Origin: CAKZNE01 sp002695025
GTDB taxonomy: Bacteria > Bacteroidota > Bacteroidia > Flavobacteriales > Schleiferiaceae
Direction of reading: 5' to 3'
DNA: 64,000 bases
Assembly (NCBI GenBank): GCA_913043285.1
Contig: CAJWML010000005.1
Coordinates: 62,001-126,000 of the forward strand
Shown here: positions 40,942 through 47,928 of the stretch, in pieces
Layout: each line of letters opens with the position of its first letter
Numbering within the stretch: position 1 is the stretch's first letter
The notes under the pieces: generated by a model
Seen by the model: the letters and a program-made list of their open reading frames with translations, nothing else
Told to the model about the DNA's origin: nothing
The model's database searches: none
Made by a program: the position numbers and the translations under genes

Positions 40942-43149
40942 ATGCCTATGAAGTTTTATGCACTTTTAGGGCTCCTTTGCCTTAACACCATTGCCTTTGC
41001 CCAAAATTGGGATTACTATACCCCTTTTCAGGCCTCCGGTCCGGTGCCGGGAGACTTTACCGATGTATACGTCAATAAATACCAACGCGGTGTACAGACC
41101 ATTTCTAAAACTGAGAACCGCAAATCCCGCAGGAGAAAAGACGACTTTTACCGTAAAAGTGAATACTTCATTAATGAGTACTTAGTTAGCGGAAATGTAT
41201 TTTTTGGAGATACCATTACTAACTATTGCCAGTCTATCGTCAACAAACTTATCGGTGACGATAAAACCTTGAAAGAGCAAATACGCGTTTACAGCGTTAA
41301 GAGTCCGGTGGTAAACGCCACGGCTACCGCCAGCGGGATCATTTTTGTAAATACAGGACTGATAGCCCAATTGGAAACGGAAGCCCAACTGGCTTACATC
41401 CTTTCGCATGAATTAACCCATTATACAGAAAACCATGTACTGGATCAATACATAGAGCGGGAGGAAGTACTCAACGGTGAAAATGCGTACCGCAAAAGTT
41501 CGTACGATGAAAAGATGCTGGCCCTGAGTACCTACAGCAAAAGCCAGGAACTGGAAGCGGATAAAAAAGGGTATACCCGCTTTTATTCCAACTTGCCCTA
41601 CAATCCCTCGGCTCCCCACGAGGTACTGGACATACTCCAATACGCAGAGCTTCCCTTTGATGAGTTTGCTTTTCCGAAAGACTTCTTTGATACGCAATAC
41701 CTGGTTTTCCCGGCCGACTATCACCTGGAAGAGACAGCGCCCATTACGGCAGCCGCAGATTATGATGATAAGGGAAGTACCCATCCTAACCTCGAAAACC
41801 GGAGGGAAGCCCTTGGAGGAGTAATCCCTAAAAATGCTGAGGGATCCAATTTTCTCATTTCTGAGGATGCTTTTAGGTACTGCCGTAAAATTGCCCGCTA
41901 TGAGCAAAGCCGCCTCTATCTTTTGCAGCGGCAATATCCATTGGCTATATACAATTCCTTCCTGCTCCTTCGTAACGATCCTCACAATCGCTACCTGCGG
42001 CTCACTATTGCCAAGGCTTTGCAGGCTATGTTGGTTTATCATAATGAAAGAGACCTGTATAAGGTAGTAGAAGATCACGAGGACGTTGAAGGCTCCTCCC
42101 AGGAGCTATACTATTTTTTCGATAAGCTCTCAAGGAACGAAATGGCCACCCTGGCTGTGTCGTATTCCTACGAACTTAAAAGAGAATTTCCCGAGGACCC
42201 GGCCATTGCGAGGTTATTTGATAAATGCCTTCATGAACTGGTTATGGAAACCGAATTAAAAACGGCTGATTTTGAGAAAAGCCTTCCTGACACCAGTGAT
42301 ACAGAAGTAGCAGAGGATACCTTAAATTACAGAGCCAATACCAAAGTGGGGCGTATCCGGCAAAAGAACACCGAAGAAAGTCTGTCCGAAAAAGCTTTCT
42401 ATCAATACGCCTTTGTGGGTTTCTTCCAGGATTCGGTCTTTGCGAATGCTTTTGAGGAAAAGGAAGCCATAAAGGCAAATACAGCCTACTATAACCCACA
42501 GGACCGCTATAATAAACGCGATAAATTCGATAAGAATGCTGCATTGGGCCTGGAAAAAGTAGTTTGCGTAACCCCTCAATATCTAAAGCTGGATCAACGT
42601 GATAAGGACGGTATCAAGTTTATAGCCACGGACGAACGTCTGGCCCGTTTCCGACAGTATATTCAGGAAATTGCGGGTAAAGTAGACCTGGAATTACAGA
42701 TGCTGGATTATAAAGGTAACGCTGAATTTGACGCCCTGCAATTCAATGACATAGCTTTACTGACCAGCTGGTTGCAGGAAAGGTTGAGCCATGTAAACCA
42801 TAAGGTGCTGAACAGTGATTTTGACTATGTGAATAATATCATTGAGAGGTATGGCACACCCTATGTCATTACTACGGGAAACGTTTCCTTAAAGGTAGAT
42901 GAAAATGTACTTAGCCCCATCCTTCTATCTATTATTCTTCCTCCCTATGCGCCATTTGCACTTATGGACCTAAGTACCCAGGATTATGAGTCGTTTAACT
43001 ACTTCTTTGCTTTTGATCTTAGAGACGCCAATGCCCTTCTGGCAGAATACAATTATTATCAAAGCAGTGACAGCAAAGACTATATCCGCAGTATAATTTA
43101 CAACAGCTTGCTACAGGTAAGTGATAAGCCCAAAAAACAAACCCGATGA
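40942..43149 (+). CDS. Secreted M48 family metalloprotease with large C-terminal region
   Basis: A 735-residue secreted protein (signal peptide ending IAFAQ). The M48 peptidase domain (about 85-290) has the zinc motif LSHELTHYTENH (H156, E157, H160) and a downstream SQELEADKKGYTRFY that supplies the third ligand Glu. Family relatives such as BepA and LoiP degrade or refold outer membrane proteins. The C-terminal 440 residues are not a standard TPR; they contain helical repeats and a basic, Tyr-rich part I do not recognise. The final ATGA overlaps the start of the following barrel gene, suggesting a functional pair. An alternative ATG two codons later gives nearly the same signal. Confidence 0.87.
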   Translation: MPMKFYALLGLLCLNTIAFAQNWDYYTPFQASGPVPGDFTDVYVNKYQRGVQTISKTENRKSRRRKDDFYRKSEYFINEYLVSGNVFFGDTITNYCQSIVNKLIGDDKTLKEQIRVYSVKSPVVNATATASGIIFVNTGLIAQLETEAQLAYILSHELTHYTENHVLDQYIEREEVLNGENAYRKSSYDEKMLALSTYSKSQELEADKKGYTRFYSNLPYNPSAPHEVLDILQYAELPFDEFAFPKDFFDTQYLVFPADYHLEETAPITAAADYDDKGSTHPNLENRREALGGVIPKNAEGSNFLISEDAFRYCRKIARYEQSRLYLLQRQYPLAIYNSFLLLRNDPHNRYLRLTIAKALQAMLVYHNERDLYKVVEDHEDVEGSSQELYYFFDKLSRNEMATLAVSYSYELKREFPEDPAIARLFDKCLHELVMETELKTADFEKSLPDTSDTEVAEDTLNYRANTKVGRIRQKNTEESLSEKAFYQYAFVGFFQDSVFANAFEEKEAIKANTAYYNPQDRYNKRDKFDKNAALGLEKVVCVTPQYLKLDQRDKDGIKFIATDERLARFRQYIQEIAGKVDLELQMLDYKGNAEFDALQFNDIALLTSWLQERLSHVNHKVLNSDFDYVNNIIERYGTPYVITTGNVSLKVDENVLSPILLSIILPPYAPFALMDLSTQDYESFNYFFAFDLRDANALLAEYNYYQSSDSKDYIRSIIYNSLLQVSDKPKKQTR

Positions 43150-43952
43150 AGCCGTTAACCATTTTATGCCTACTTACATTTTCACTGATGTGTAATGCCC
43201 AGAGTGTACCAGGATACATGGGGAAGCGCTGGAGTATTTGCTATGATGCGTACCTATTTCCATCATTTGCAAACACCAATAGCACTGAGCCTAGATACTA
43301 CAACATGGAAACCGGGGAGCTAGAAAATGGAGGTGTATCTTTAAACTTCCAAAACCATCTCCGGGTAGATTATGCTATTTCAAAAAAATCCACGCTTGGC
43401 TTGGATTTCAGCTATGCAGGAACCTACTTTAATCCCTTGACCAACCTGGATGTGAATGCTGCTTATTTAAGGGATTTCAGTTATTTACAAAATCCATCGG
43501 TTAGGGCTACCGGAATAACATTGGCATTCAAGCGATTCAAACATCATTATGCTCCTTTAGGGATATACTGGGAGTATAAAATTGGTTTAGTATCCTTTAC
43601 CACCGGTGATTTTCAATATACCATCACCCGTGACAGCTCCAGTGTGGTGTATCAAACCTCTCATACGGTAAGTGGTATCAATAATATTGCCTTTACGGCC
43701 GGCATTGGCTACGGTTTTAACCGGGTTATCAATGACATTGTGGTCTTATCCATGGGGCTTGATTTCACCTATTTTTCGGGAGGATACCCCTATCATAATG
43801 GCCTGATAAATGAGGGTGGAGACTACCAGTATTTTGATGGGGATATGGGCGATAGTGAATACAACAGAGAGGTAATGGTCAACCTGGCAAGAGGCCGTTT
43901 ATTTGCCCACTACCTCATGAATATCAGGTTCGGAGTAGGAATACTGCTTTAA
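43146..43952 (+). CDS. Outer membrane beta-barrel protein of unknown function
   Basis: A 268-residue secreted protein (signal peptide to about residue 18, MCNAQ). The rest is a chain of amphipathic beta strands with aromatic girdle residues, e.g. STLGLDFSYAGTYF, GIYWEYKIGLVSF and a final strand MNIRFGVGILL, consistent with a small outer membrane barrel of about 10-12 strands. I recognise no specific family. Its start overlaps the M48 protease stop by 4 bases, so the two are coupled; it may be a partner or substrate of the protease. A strong terminator follows. Confidence 0.75.
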   Translation: MKPLTILCLLTFSLMCNAQSVPGYMGKRWSICYDAYLFPSFANTNSTEPRYYNMETGELENGGVSLNFQNHLRVDYAISKKSTLGLDFSYAGTYFNPLTNLDVNAAYLRDFSYLQNPSVRATGITLAFKRFKHHYAPLGIYWEYKIGLVSFTTGDFQYTITRDSSSVVYQTSHTVSGINNIAFTAGIGYGFNRVINDIVVLSMGLDFTYFSGGYPYHNGLINEGGDYQYFDGDMGDSEYNREVMVNLARGRLFAHYLMNIRFGVGILL

Positions 43953-43956
43953 AAAC

Positions 43957-43984
43957 AAAAAAGGCCGCAAATGCGGCCTTTTTT
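43957..43984. terminator. Bidirectional terminator with GCAAATGC core
   Basis: AAAAAGGCCGC and GCGGCCTTTTT arms around the loop AAAT (43969-43972). Serves the plus-strand barrel gene and the minus-strand ribosomal genes ending with DUF4295. Confidence 0.92.
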
Positions 43985-44005
43985 CTATATCTGTATTAAA
44001 CTTGC

Positions 44006-44155
44006 TTATTTCAGCACGTCATTTACCAGTTCCTTGTTAACCACTTTTTCTTCAAAAGCGTAAGCACCGGTCTTATCGTTTTTTACCATGCGCACCACTT
44101 TGGTGAAAGATGCACTTCCTTCTTTTTTCAGTGTTGCTACTACCTTCTTTGCCAT
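44006..44155 (-). CDS. DUF4295 family protein
   Basis: A 49-residue basic protein, MAKKVVATLKKEGSASFTKV at the start and ending VVNKELVNDVLK. DUF4295 proteins occur only in Bacteroidetes, beside the L28 and L33 genes, and are thought to be ribosome-associated; their role is unproved. The open frame extends 48 codons further upstream but those overlap rpmG in another frame, so ATG 44155 is used. It lies 19 bases after rpmG in the same operon. Confidence 0.92.
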   Translation of the reverse strand: MAKKVVATLKKEGSASFTKVVRMVKNDKTGAYAFEEKVVNKELVNDVLK

Positions 44156-44174
44156 GTTAAATATCTTTAGTGGA

Positions 44175-44357
44175 TTACTTGATCTCTTTATGAACCGTGT
44201 AGCGCTTAAGAATAGGATTGAATTTCTTAAGCTCCAGGCGGTCGGGAGTATTCTTTTTGTTCTTAGTAGTAATGTAACGTGAAGTTCCGGGCATACCACT
44301 TTCCTTGTGCTCGGTACACTCCATAATTACCTGAACTCTGTTTCCTTTCTTAGCCAT
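44175..44357 (-). CDS. rpmG: 50S ribosomal protein L33
   Basis: A 60-residue L33, with MAKKGNRVQVIMECTEHKES, then TSRYITTKNKKNTPDRLELK and KFNPILKRYTVHKEIK. Only one Cys is present, so this is the zinc-free type of L33. It sits 19 bases after rpmB and 19 bases before DUF4295. Confidence 0.98.
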   Translation of the reverse strand: MAKKGNRVQVIMECTEHKESGMPGTSRYITTKNKKNTPDRLELKKFNPILKRYTVHKEIK

Positions 44358-44376
44358 ATCCCTATGATACTTTTAA

Positions 44377-44616
44377 TTATTTGGTAAGGTAACCGTTAGC
44401 TCTGGCCTCTTTAATTACGGCCGAGATACCTTTTTTATTAATGTCTTTAAGAGCAGAAGTGGAAACCCTGAGGGTAATCCAGCGATCCTCTTCCGGAATA
44501 TAAAAACGCTTCCTGGTAAGGTTTACGTTAAATTTCCTTTTGTTCTTCTTGTTTGAGAAGGAAACGTTGTTACCGGTAATCGCCTTCTTTCCTGTTAACT
44601 CACACACTCGTGACAT
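44377..44616 (-). CDS. rpmB: 50S ribosomal protein L28
   Basis: A 79-residue L28, with MSRVCELTGKKAITGNNVSF, HTK-type region replaced by SNKKNKRKFNVNLTRKRFYI, and WITLRVSTSALKDINKKGI. First gene of the rpmB-rpmG-DUF4295 operon, transcribed from a -7 box at 44645-44652. Confidence 0.98.
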   Translation of the reverse strand: MSRVCELTGKKAITGNNVSFSNKKNKRKFNVNLTRKRFYIPEEDRWITLRVSTSALKDINKKGISAVIKEARANGYLTK

Positions 44617-44644
44617 ATTACTTGCTCGTTAAAAAATTGGTCTG

Positions 44645-44675
44645 CAAAATTAAAGAAACTTTTTAAGCTCCACAA
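44645..44675 (-). promoter_or_regulatory. Promoter of rpmB-rpmG-DUF4295
   Basis: On the minus strand TTG (44675 to 44673), 20 bases, TAATTTTG (44652 to 44645), an exact TAnnTTTG box. It lies between cinA and rpmB. Confidence 0.6.
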
Positions 44676-44677
44676 CT

Positions 44678-45925
44678 TCAGTTTTCATTTTTCTGAATTT
44701 CCCTGCGCAGCAGGTCCAGTCCCATCAAGGCACTCTTTCGGATATTACGCCCACGGTGATTCCCGAAACTGAACATCCTGGATTTAACCCCGGCCGGTGA
44801 AGCCACAGCTATCCATACCGTGCCCACAGGCTTTTCCGGGGTTCCGCCTCCCGGCCCCGCTACTCCACTGGTAGCTACGGCATAATCGGTACTGAACTCT
44901 CTTTGTATACCCAAAGCCATTTGTTCCACCACCGCCTTGGACACCGCGCCATATTCTTTAAGGTCGTGTTCAGAAACACCTAGTTTACCTACTTTTATTT
45001 CGTTGGCATAACTGGTAATACTTCCCTTAAAGTAATCAGAACTTCCCGCCACAGAAGTAATGAGGTGTGCCAGGTAACCACCGGTGCAACTCTCAGCCAA
45101 AGCCAGAGTACGACCATTTACCCGCAATGATTCACCCACCACTTCCTCCAGGGTTTGGGCTTCTCCACCAAATACCACATCACCCAACAATCCTTTAAGG
45201 GTATCCATCTGATCATCTATGGTCTTACGTGCCGATGCTTCATCGGTGTCATACGAAGATAAACGGAGTTTAACGATACCCGGGGAAGGCAGGTAGGCCA
45301 GTTTCACACCGGCCGGAAGTGCTTCCTCCCAGCTTTGAATGCGTTCTGCCAGTTCACTTTCCGGAACGCCCTGGGTAAGGATGGTACGGTGCACCACATT
45401 ACCTCTTTGTAATTTTTCCAGTATCCAGGGTACTATCTTTTCCCCTACCAGGTGTTCTGTTTCGTAAGGCACCCCGGGAGTGGAAAAAAAATGGATTCCA
45501 TTCTTCTCGAAATGCATACCGGAGGCTGTACCCATTTCATTCAAAATAGGCTCGCAGGAAGAAGGTAACCAGGCCTGACCCCGGTTTACTTCGGATGGCA
45601 CACGGTTAAAGCTCTTAAAAAGTCGTTCAATATTGTGGAATATCTCTGGATGGTAAACCATCTCTCCTCCAAAATATTCACATAGGGTAGTTTTTGTGAT
45701 ATCATCTTTAGTAGGCCCCAGGCCTCCGGTCATAAAAACCAGTTTTGTTTCCGGGAGGATATTATCCAGGGCATACTTAATAGAGTCTGCTTCGTCCGCA
45801 ATAACCCGTTTCTGAACCACTTTTATTCCGTTCAGATTTAGTTGGGTGGCAATAAAAGCGGAGTTGGTATCTACAGTTTGCCCGATGAGAATCTCATCAC
45901 CTATTGCTATAATCTCGGCTTTCAC
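44678..45925 (-). CDS. cinA: CinA family protein (nicotinamide-nucleotide amidase related)
   Basis: A 415-residue protein with the two CinA domains. The N-terminal MoCF-like ADP-ribose pyrophosphatase-type domain (about 1-170) has AEIIAIGDEILIGQTVDTNS and VFMTGGLGPTKDDITKTTL. The C-terminal amidase domain (about 255-415) has LALAESCTGGYLAHLITSVA and DYAVATSGVAGPGGGTPEKP. The latter deamidates NMN to nicotinate mononucleotide in pyridine nucleotide salvage. It precedes rpmB on the same strand, the usual Bacteroidetes order. Confidence 0.95.
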   Translation of the reverse strand: MKAEIIAIGDEILIGQTVDTNSAFIATQLNLNGIKVVQKRVIADEADSIKYALDNILPETKLVFMTGGLGPTKDDITKTTLCEYFGGEMVYHPEIFHNIERLFKSFNRVPSEVNRGQAWLPSSCEPILNEMGTASGMHFEKNGIHFFSTPGVPYETEHLVGEKIVPWILEKLQRGNVVHRTILTQGVPESELAERIQSWEEALPAGVKLAYLPSPGIVKLRLSSYDTDEASARKTIDDQMDTLKGLLGDVVFGGEAQTLEEVVGESLRVNGRTLALAESCTGGYLAHLITSVAGSSDYFKGSITSYANEIKVGKLGVSEHDLKEYGAVSKAVVEQMALGIQREFSTDYAVATSGVAGPGGGTPEKPVGTVWIAVASPAGVKSRMFSFGNHRGRNIRKSALMGLDLLRREIQKNEN

Positions 45926-45951
45926 ACAAAGTAATTACAAAACAGGATCAC

Positions 45952-46437
45952 CTACTTATCCTCTTTGGAAGCCGCGACACGTTGAAAAGCAACTACCGTT
46001 TCCTGTGATACCAATTGACCACCAATGCTTTGGGTGAAGTAATCGATAATGACCTCCAAATTCGTTTCGTCAAGGGTTTTTACCAAAAGAGTATCATACG
46101 CCACTGCATTCTTGATGAGGTACAGGGTGTCAAAGTGAAGATTATACTTTGCGGTATCGGCCAGTTCCAACATCTTAATGGATCCGATAATGGCATTAGT
46201 ATCCAAAGATCCATAATAGTTAAAATTTTCAGTGAATTCAAAAGTAGCTCCCGGGGTAATTGAATCAAAGACTTCTCCACTTTTTCCGTTAACCGTAAGT
46301 TGTTGATACGAACGTTGAGAAGCCCAGGTACCTACCAATAGCTCTTTCTTATCTACAGGCTCCTCTGGTGCCTGTTTTTTGGAACAGGCTGTAAGGATGA
46401 TCAGCGAAGCCACTACCGATCCAAGTATTCTTTTCAT
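45952..46437 (-). CDS. Lipocalin-like lipoprotein
   Basis: A 161-residue lipoprotein (lipobox LTAC, Cys18). The motif LLVGTWASQRSYQQLTVNG after a short linker and the strand pattern FEFTENFNYYGSL fit small lipocalin-like families of Bacteroidetes. The residues after the Cys (SKKQAPEEPVDKKE) are not a clear surface-export signal. It is similar in plan to the next lipoprotein at 46542-46976, which may be a diverged relative. It lies 26 bases upstream of cinA on the same strand. Confidence 0.7.
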   Translation of the reverse strand: MKRILGSVVASLIILTACSKKQAPEEPVDKKELLVGTWASQRSYQQLTVNGKSGEVFDSITPGATFEFTENFNYYGSLDTNAIIGSIKMLELADTAKYNLHFDTLYLIKNAVAYDTLLVKTLDETNLEVIIDYFTQSIGGQLVSQETVVAFQRVAASKEDK

Positions 46438-46491
46438 TTTGATAGGATTAGGTTACAAAGGAAAGAAATATACCATCATCTTTCCAAAAAC

Positions 46492-46518
46492 AAAAAACCG
46501 CGCACAAGGCGCGGTTTT
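46492..46518 (-). terminator. Intrinsic terminator of the lipocalin-like gene
   Basis: AAAACCGCGC (46494-46503) pairs with GCGCGGTTTT (46509-46518), 5-base loop, with extra T residues on the minus strand from 46493-46492. Confidence 0.88.
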
Positions 46519-46541
46519 ATAACGATATACTTCAGGATATC

Positions 46542-46976
46542 TTATTTAGAGAACTCAAAGTAGCTCTTATCGGTATACGAAACGCTGCCCTCAGTATAAG
46601 TATCCGTTTCCTCAAAGATCAACTTGTTAGAGGTAAGGGTAGAAATTTCTCCTCCTACAGTATCACCATCCGTAATAGCAACAAGGGTATTACCATTCAG
46701 AGTGTAAGTACCGGTGTAGGTGGAGTCACCAACAAATTGTGATTTAACAACACCATTGGCCTCGAAGGTAAGAGTGTAAAACGGTCCAGGAATACTGTAG
46801 CTTGCTACAGTATCAGAATTGGTATTGTCATAAGTTGAACCTTCGATAACTACTGAAGTCCAAGTACCCAAGATCATCTGTTCGTTGGTTGGGTTGTTGT
46901 TATCATCATCGTCATCCTTTTTACAGGCTACCAGGGTTACAGCTGAGATAGCTGCGAACATCAAAAGTTTTTTCAT
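46542..46976 (-). CDS. Lipocalin-like surface lipoprotein with poly-Asp export signal
   Basis: A 144-residue lipoprotein (lipobox LVAC, Cys18) followed by KKDDDDDNNNPTNE, a strong acidic stretch as in Bacteroidetes surface-lipoprotein export signals. The body begins MILGTWTSVVIEGSTYDNTN and continues as short beta strands (YTLTFEANGVVKSQF, TGTYTLNGNTLVAI, SNKLIFEETDTY), the pattern of lipocalin-like domains. Ligand unknown. Upstream is a 226-base gap with three phased TTAACA repeats. Confidence 0.75.
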   Translation of the reverse strand: MKKLLMFAAISAVTLVACKKDDDDDNNNPTNEQMILGTWTSVVIEGSTYDNTNSDTVASYSIPGPFYTLTFEANGVVKSQFVGDSTYTGTYTLNGNTLVAITDGDTVGGEISTLTSNKLIFEETDTYTEGSVSYTDKSYFEFSK

Positions 46977-47001
46977 TTTGTGTTTTTAATTTAATTTGGG
47001 A

Positions 47002-47028
47002 TTAACAGACCTTAACACGATCTTAACA
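47002..47028. repeat. Three helically phased TTAACA repeats
   Basis: TTAACA at 47002-47007, 47012-47017 and 47023-47028, i.e. 10 and 11 bases apart, on one face of the helix. They are about 30-50 bases upstream of the lipocalin-like gene start and may be an operator. On the minus strand they read TGTTAA; direct repeats with a GTT core are the general form bound by LytTR regulators. Confidence 0.4.
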
Positions 47029-47202
47029 CTAAAAAGGTTGGGTGGGACACCAAAAAAAATTGAAATATTTTTTGAAATACGTATAAAACCCTTAAAAACA
47101 ACATTTTAGAAATTTAAAATTTTATCATTGACATGGTGGAAACGGGTTTTCTAAACCTTTTCAACCTCAATGGAGTTGCCTTAAAACTTAAAAACTTCGG
47201 CT

Positions 47203-47928
47203 ATGCGACTACTTTCTACCGTACTGTTATCTTTTCTTTTATTGTCTTGTGACCAGCTTCAGCAAATCGCTAAAGATGCGGGATCCCTATACGCTGCGCC
47301 CACTAAGGAAGAGATCAGTGACGGAATACGGGAAGCCCTGACGGTAGGGATCAAAAATGCGGTATTCCAAACGGCCCAGGAAAATGGCTTTTATGGAAAT
47401 TCACTGATTAGGATCCCCTTCCCTCCGGAGGCTGCCAAGGTGGAACAAACGGTTCGTGACCTGGGGCTGGACAAGCAGGTGGATCAATTTGTGGAGACCC
47501 TGAACCATGGTGCTGAAGAAGCCGCTGAAAAGGCCACCCCGATTTTTGTGGATGCCATCCGGCAAATGACCCTGCAGGACGTATACGATATATGGCAGGG
47601 TGAAAAAGATGCTGCTACCCGGTACCTGCAGCAAAACACACAAGCCAGGCTCATAAGTGAATTCAGGCCGGTAATCAAGCAAGCGCTGGATGAAGTTGAA
47701 ATTACCCGTTACTGGAACCCCATCATCACCACCTACAACAAGCTTCCGCTAACCAACAAACTCAACCCCAACCTGGATGAGTATGTACTGGACCGCACCC
47801 TGAGTGGTTTATTTACGGTGCTGGCACAGGAAGAAGAAAAAATACGGGAAGATCCCGCTGCGCGGGTTACGGCACTTCTTAAAAAAGTTTTTGGTTATCA
47901 GGGTCCTGATCCCAGGGTAGGAAACTAA
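47203..47928 (+). CDS. DUF4197 family lipoprotein
   Basis: A 241-residue lipoprotein (lipobox LLSC, Cys16). The DUF4197 core is recognisable from ISDGIREALTVGIKNAVFQT, NSLIRIPFPPEAAKVEQTVR, LGLDKQVDQFVETLNHGAEE and TPIFVDAIRQMTLQDVYDIW. Function unknown; members are widespread periplasmic proteins. The last 4 bases overlap the stop end of the convergent PBP1-type gene. The 226-base upstream gap is AT-rich and holds no recognised promoter for this gene. Confidence 0.88.
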   Translation: MRLLSTVLLSFLLLSCDQLQQIAKDAGSLYAAPTKEEISDGIREALTVGIKNAVFQTAQENGFYGNSLIRIPFPPEAAKVEQTVRDLGLDKQVDQFVETLNHGAEEAAEKATPIFVDAIRQMTLQDVYDIWQGEKDAATRYLQQNTQARLISEFRPVIKQALDEVEITRYWNPIITTYNKLPLTNKLNPNLDEYVLDRTLSGLFTVLAQEEEKIREDPAARVTALLKKVFGYQGPDPRVGN

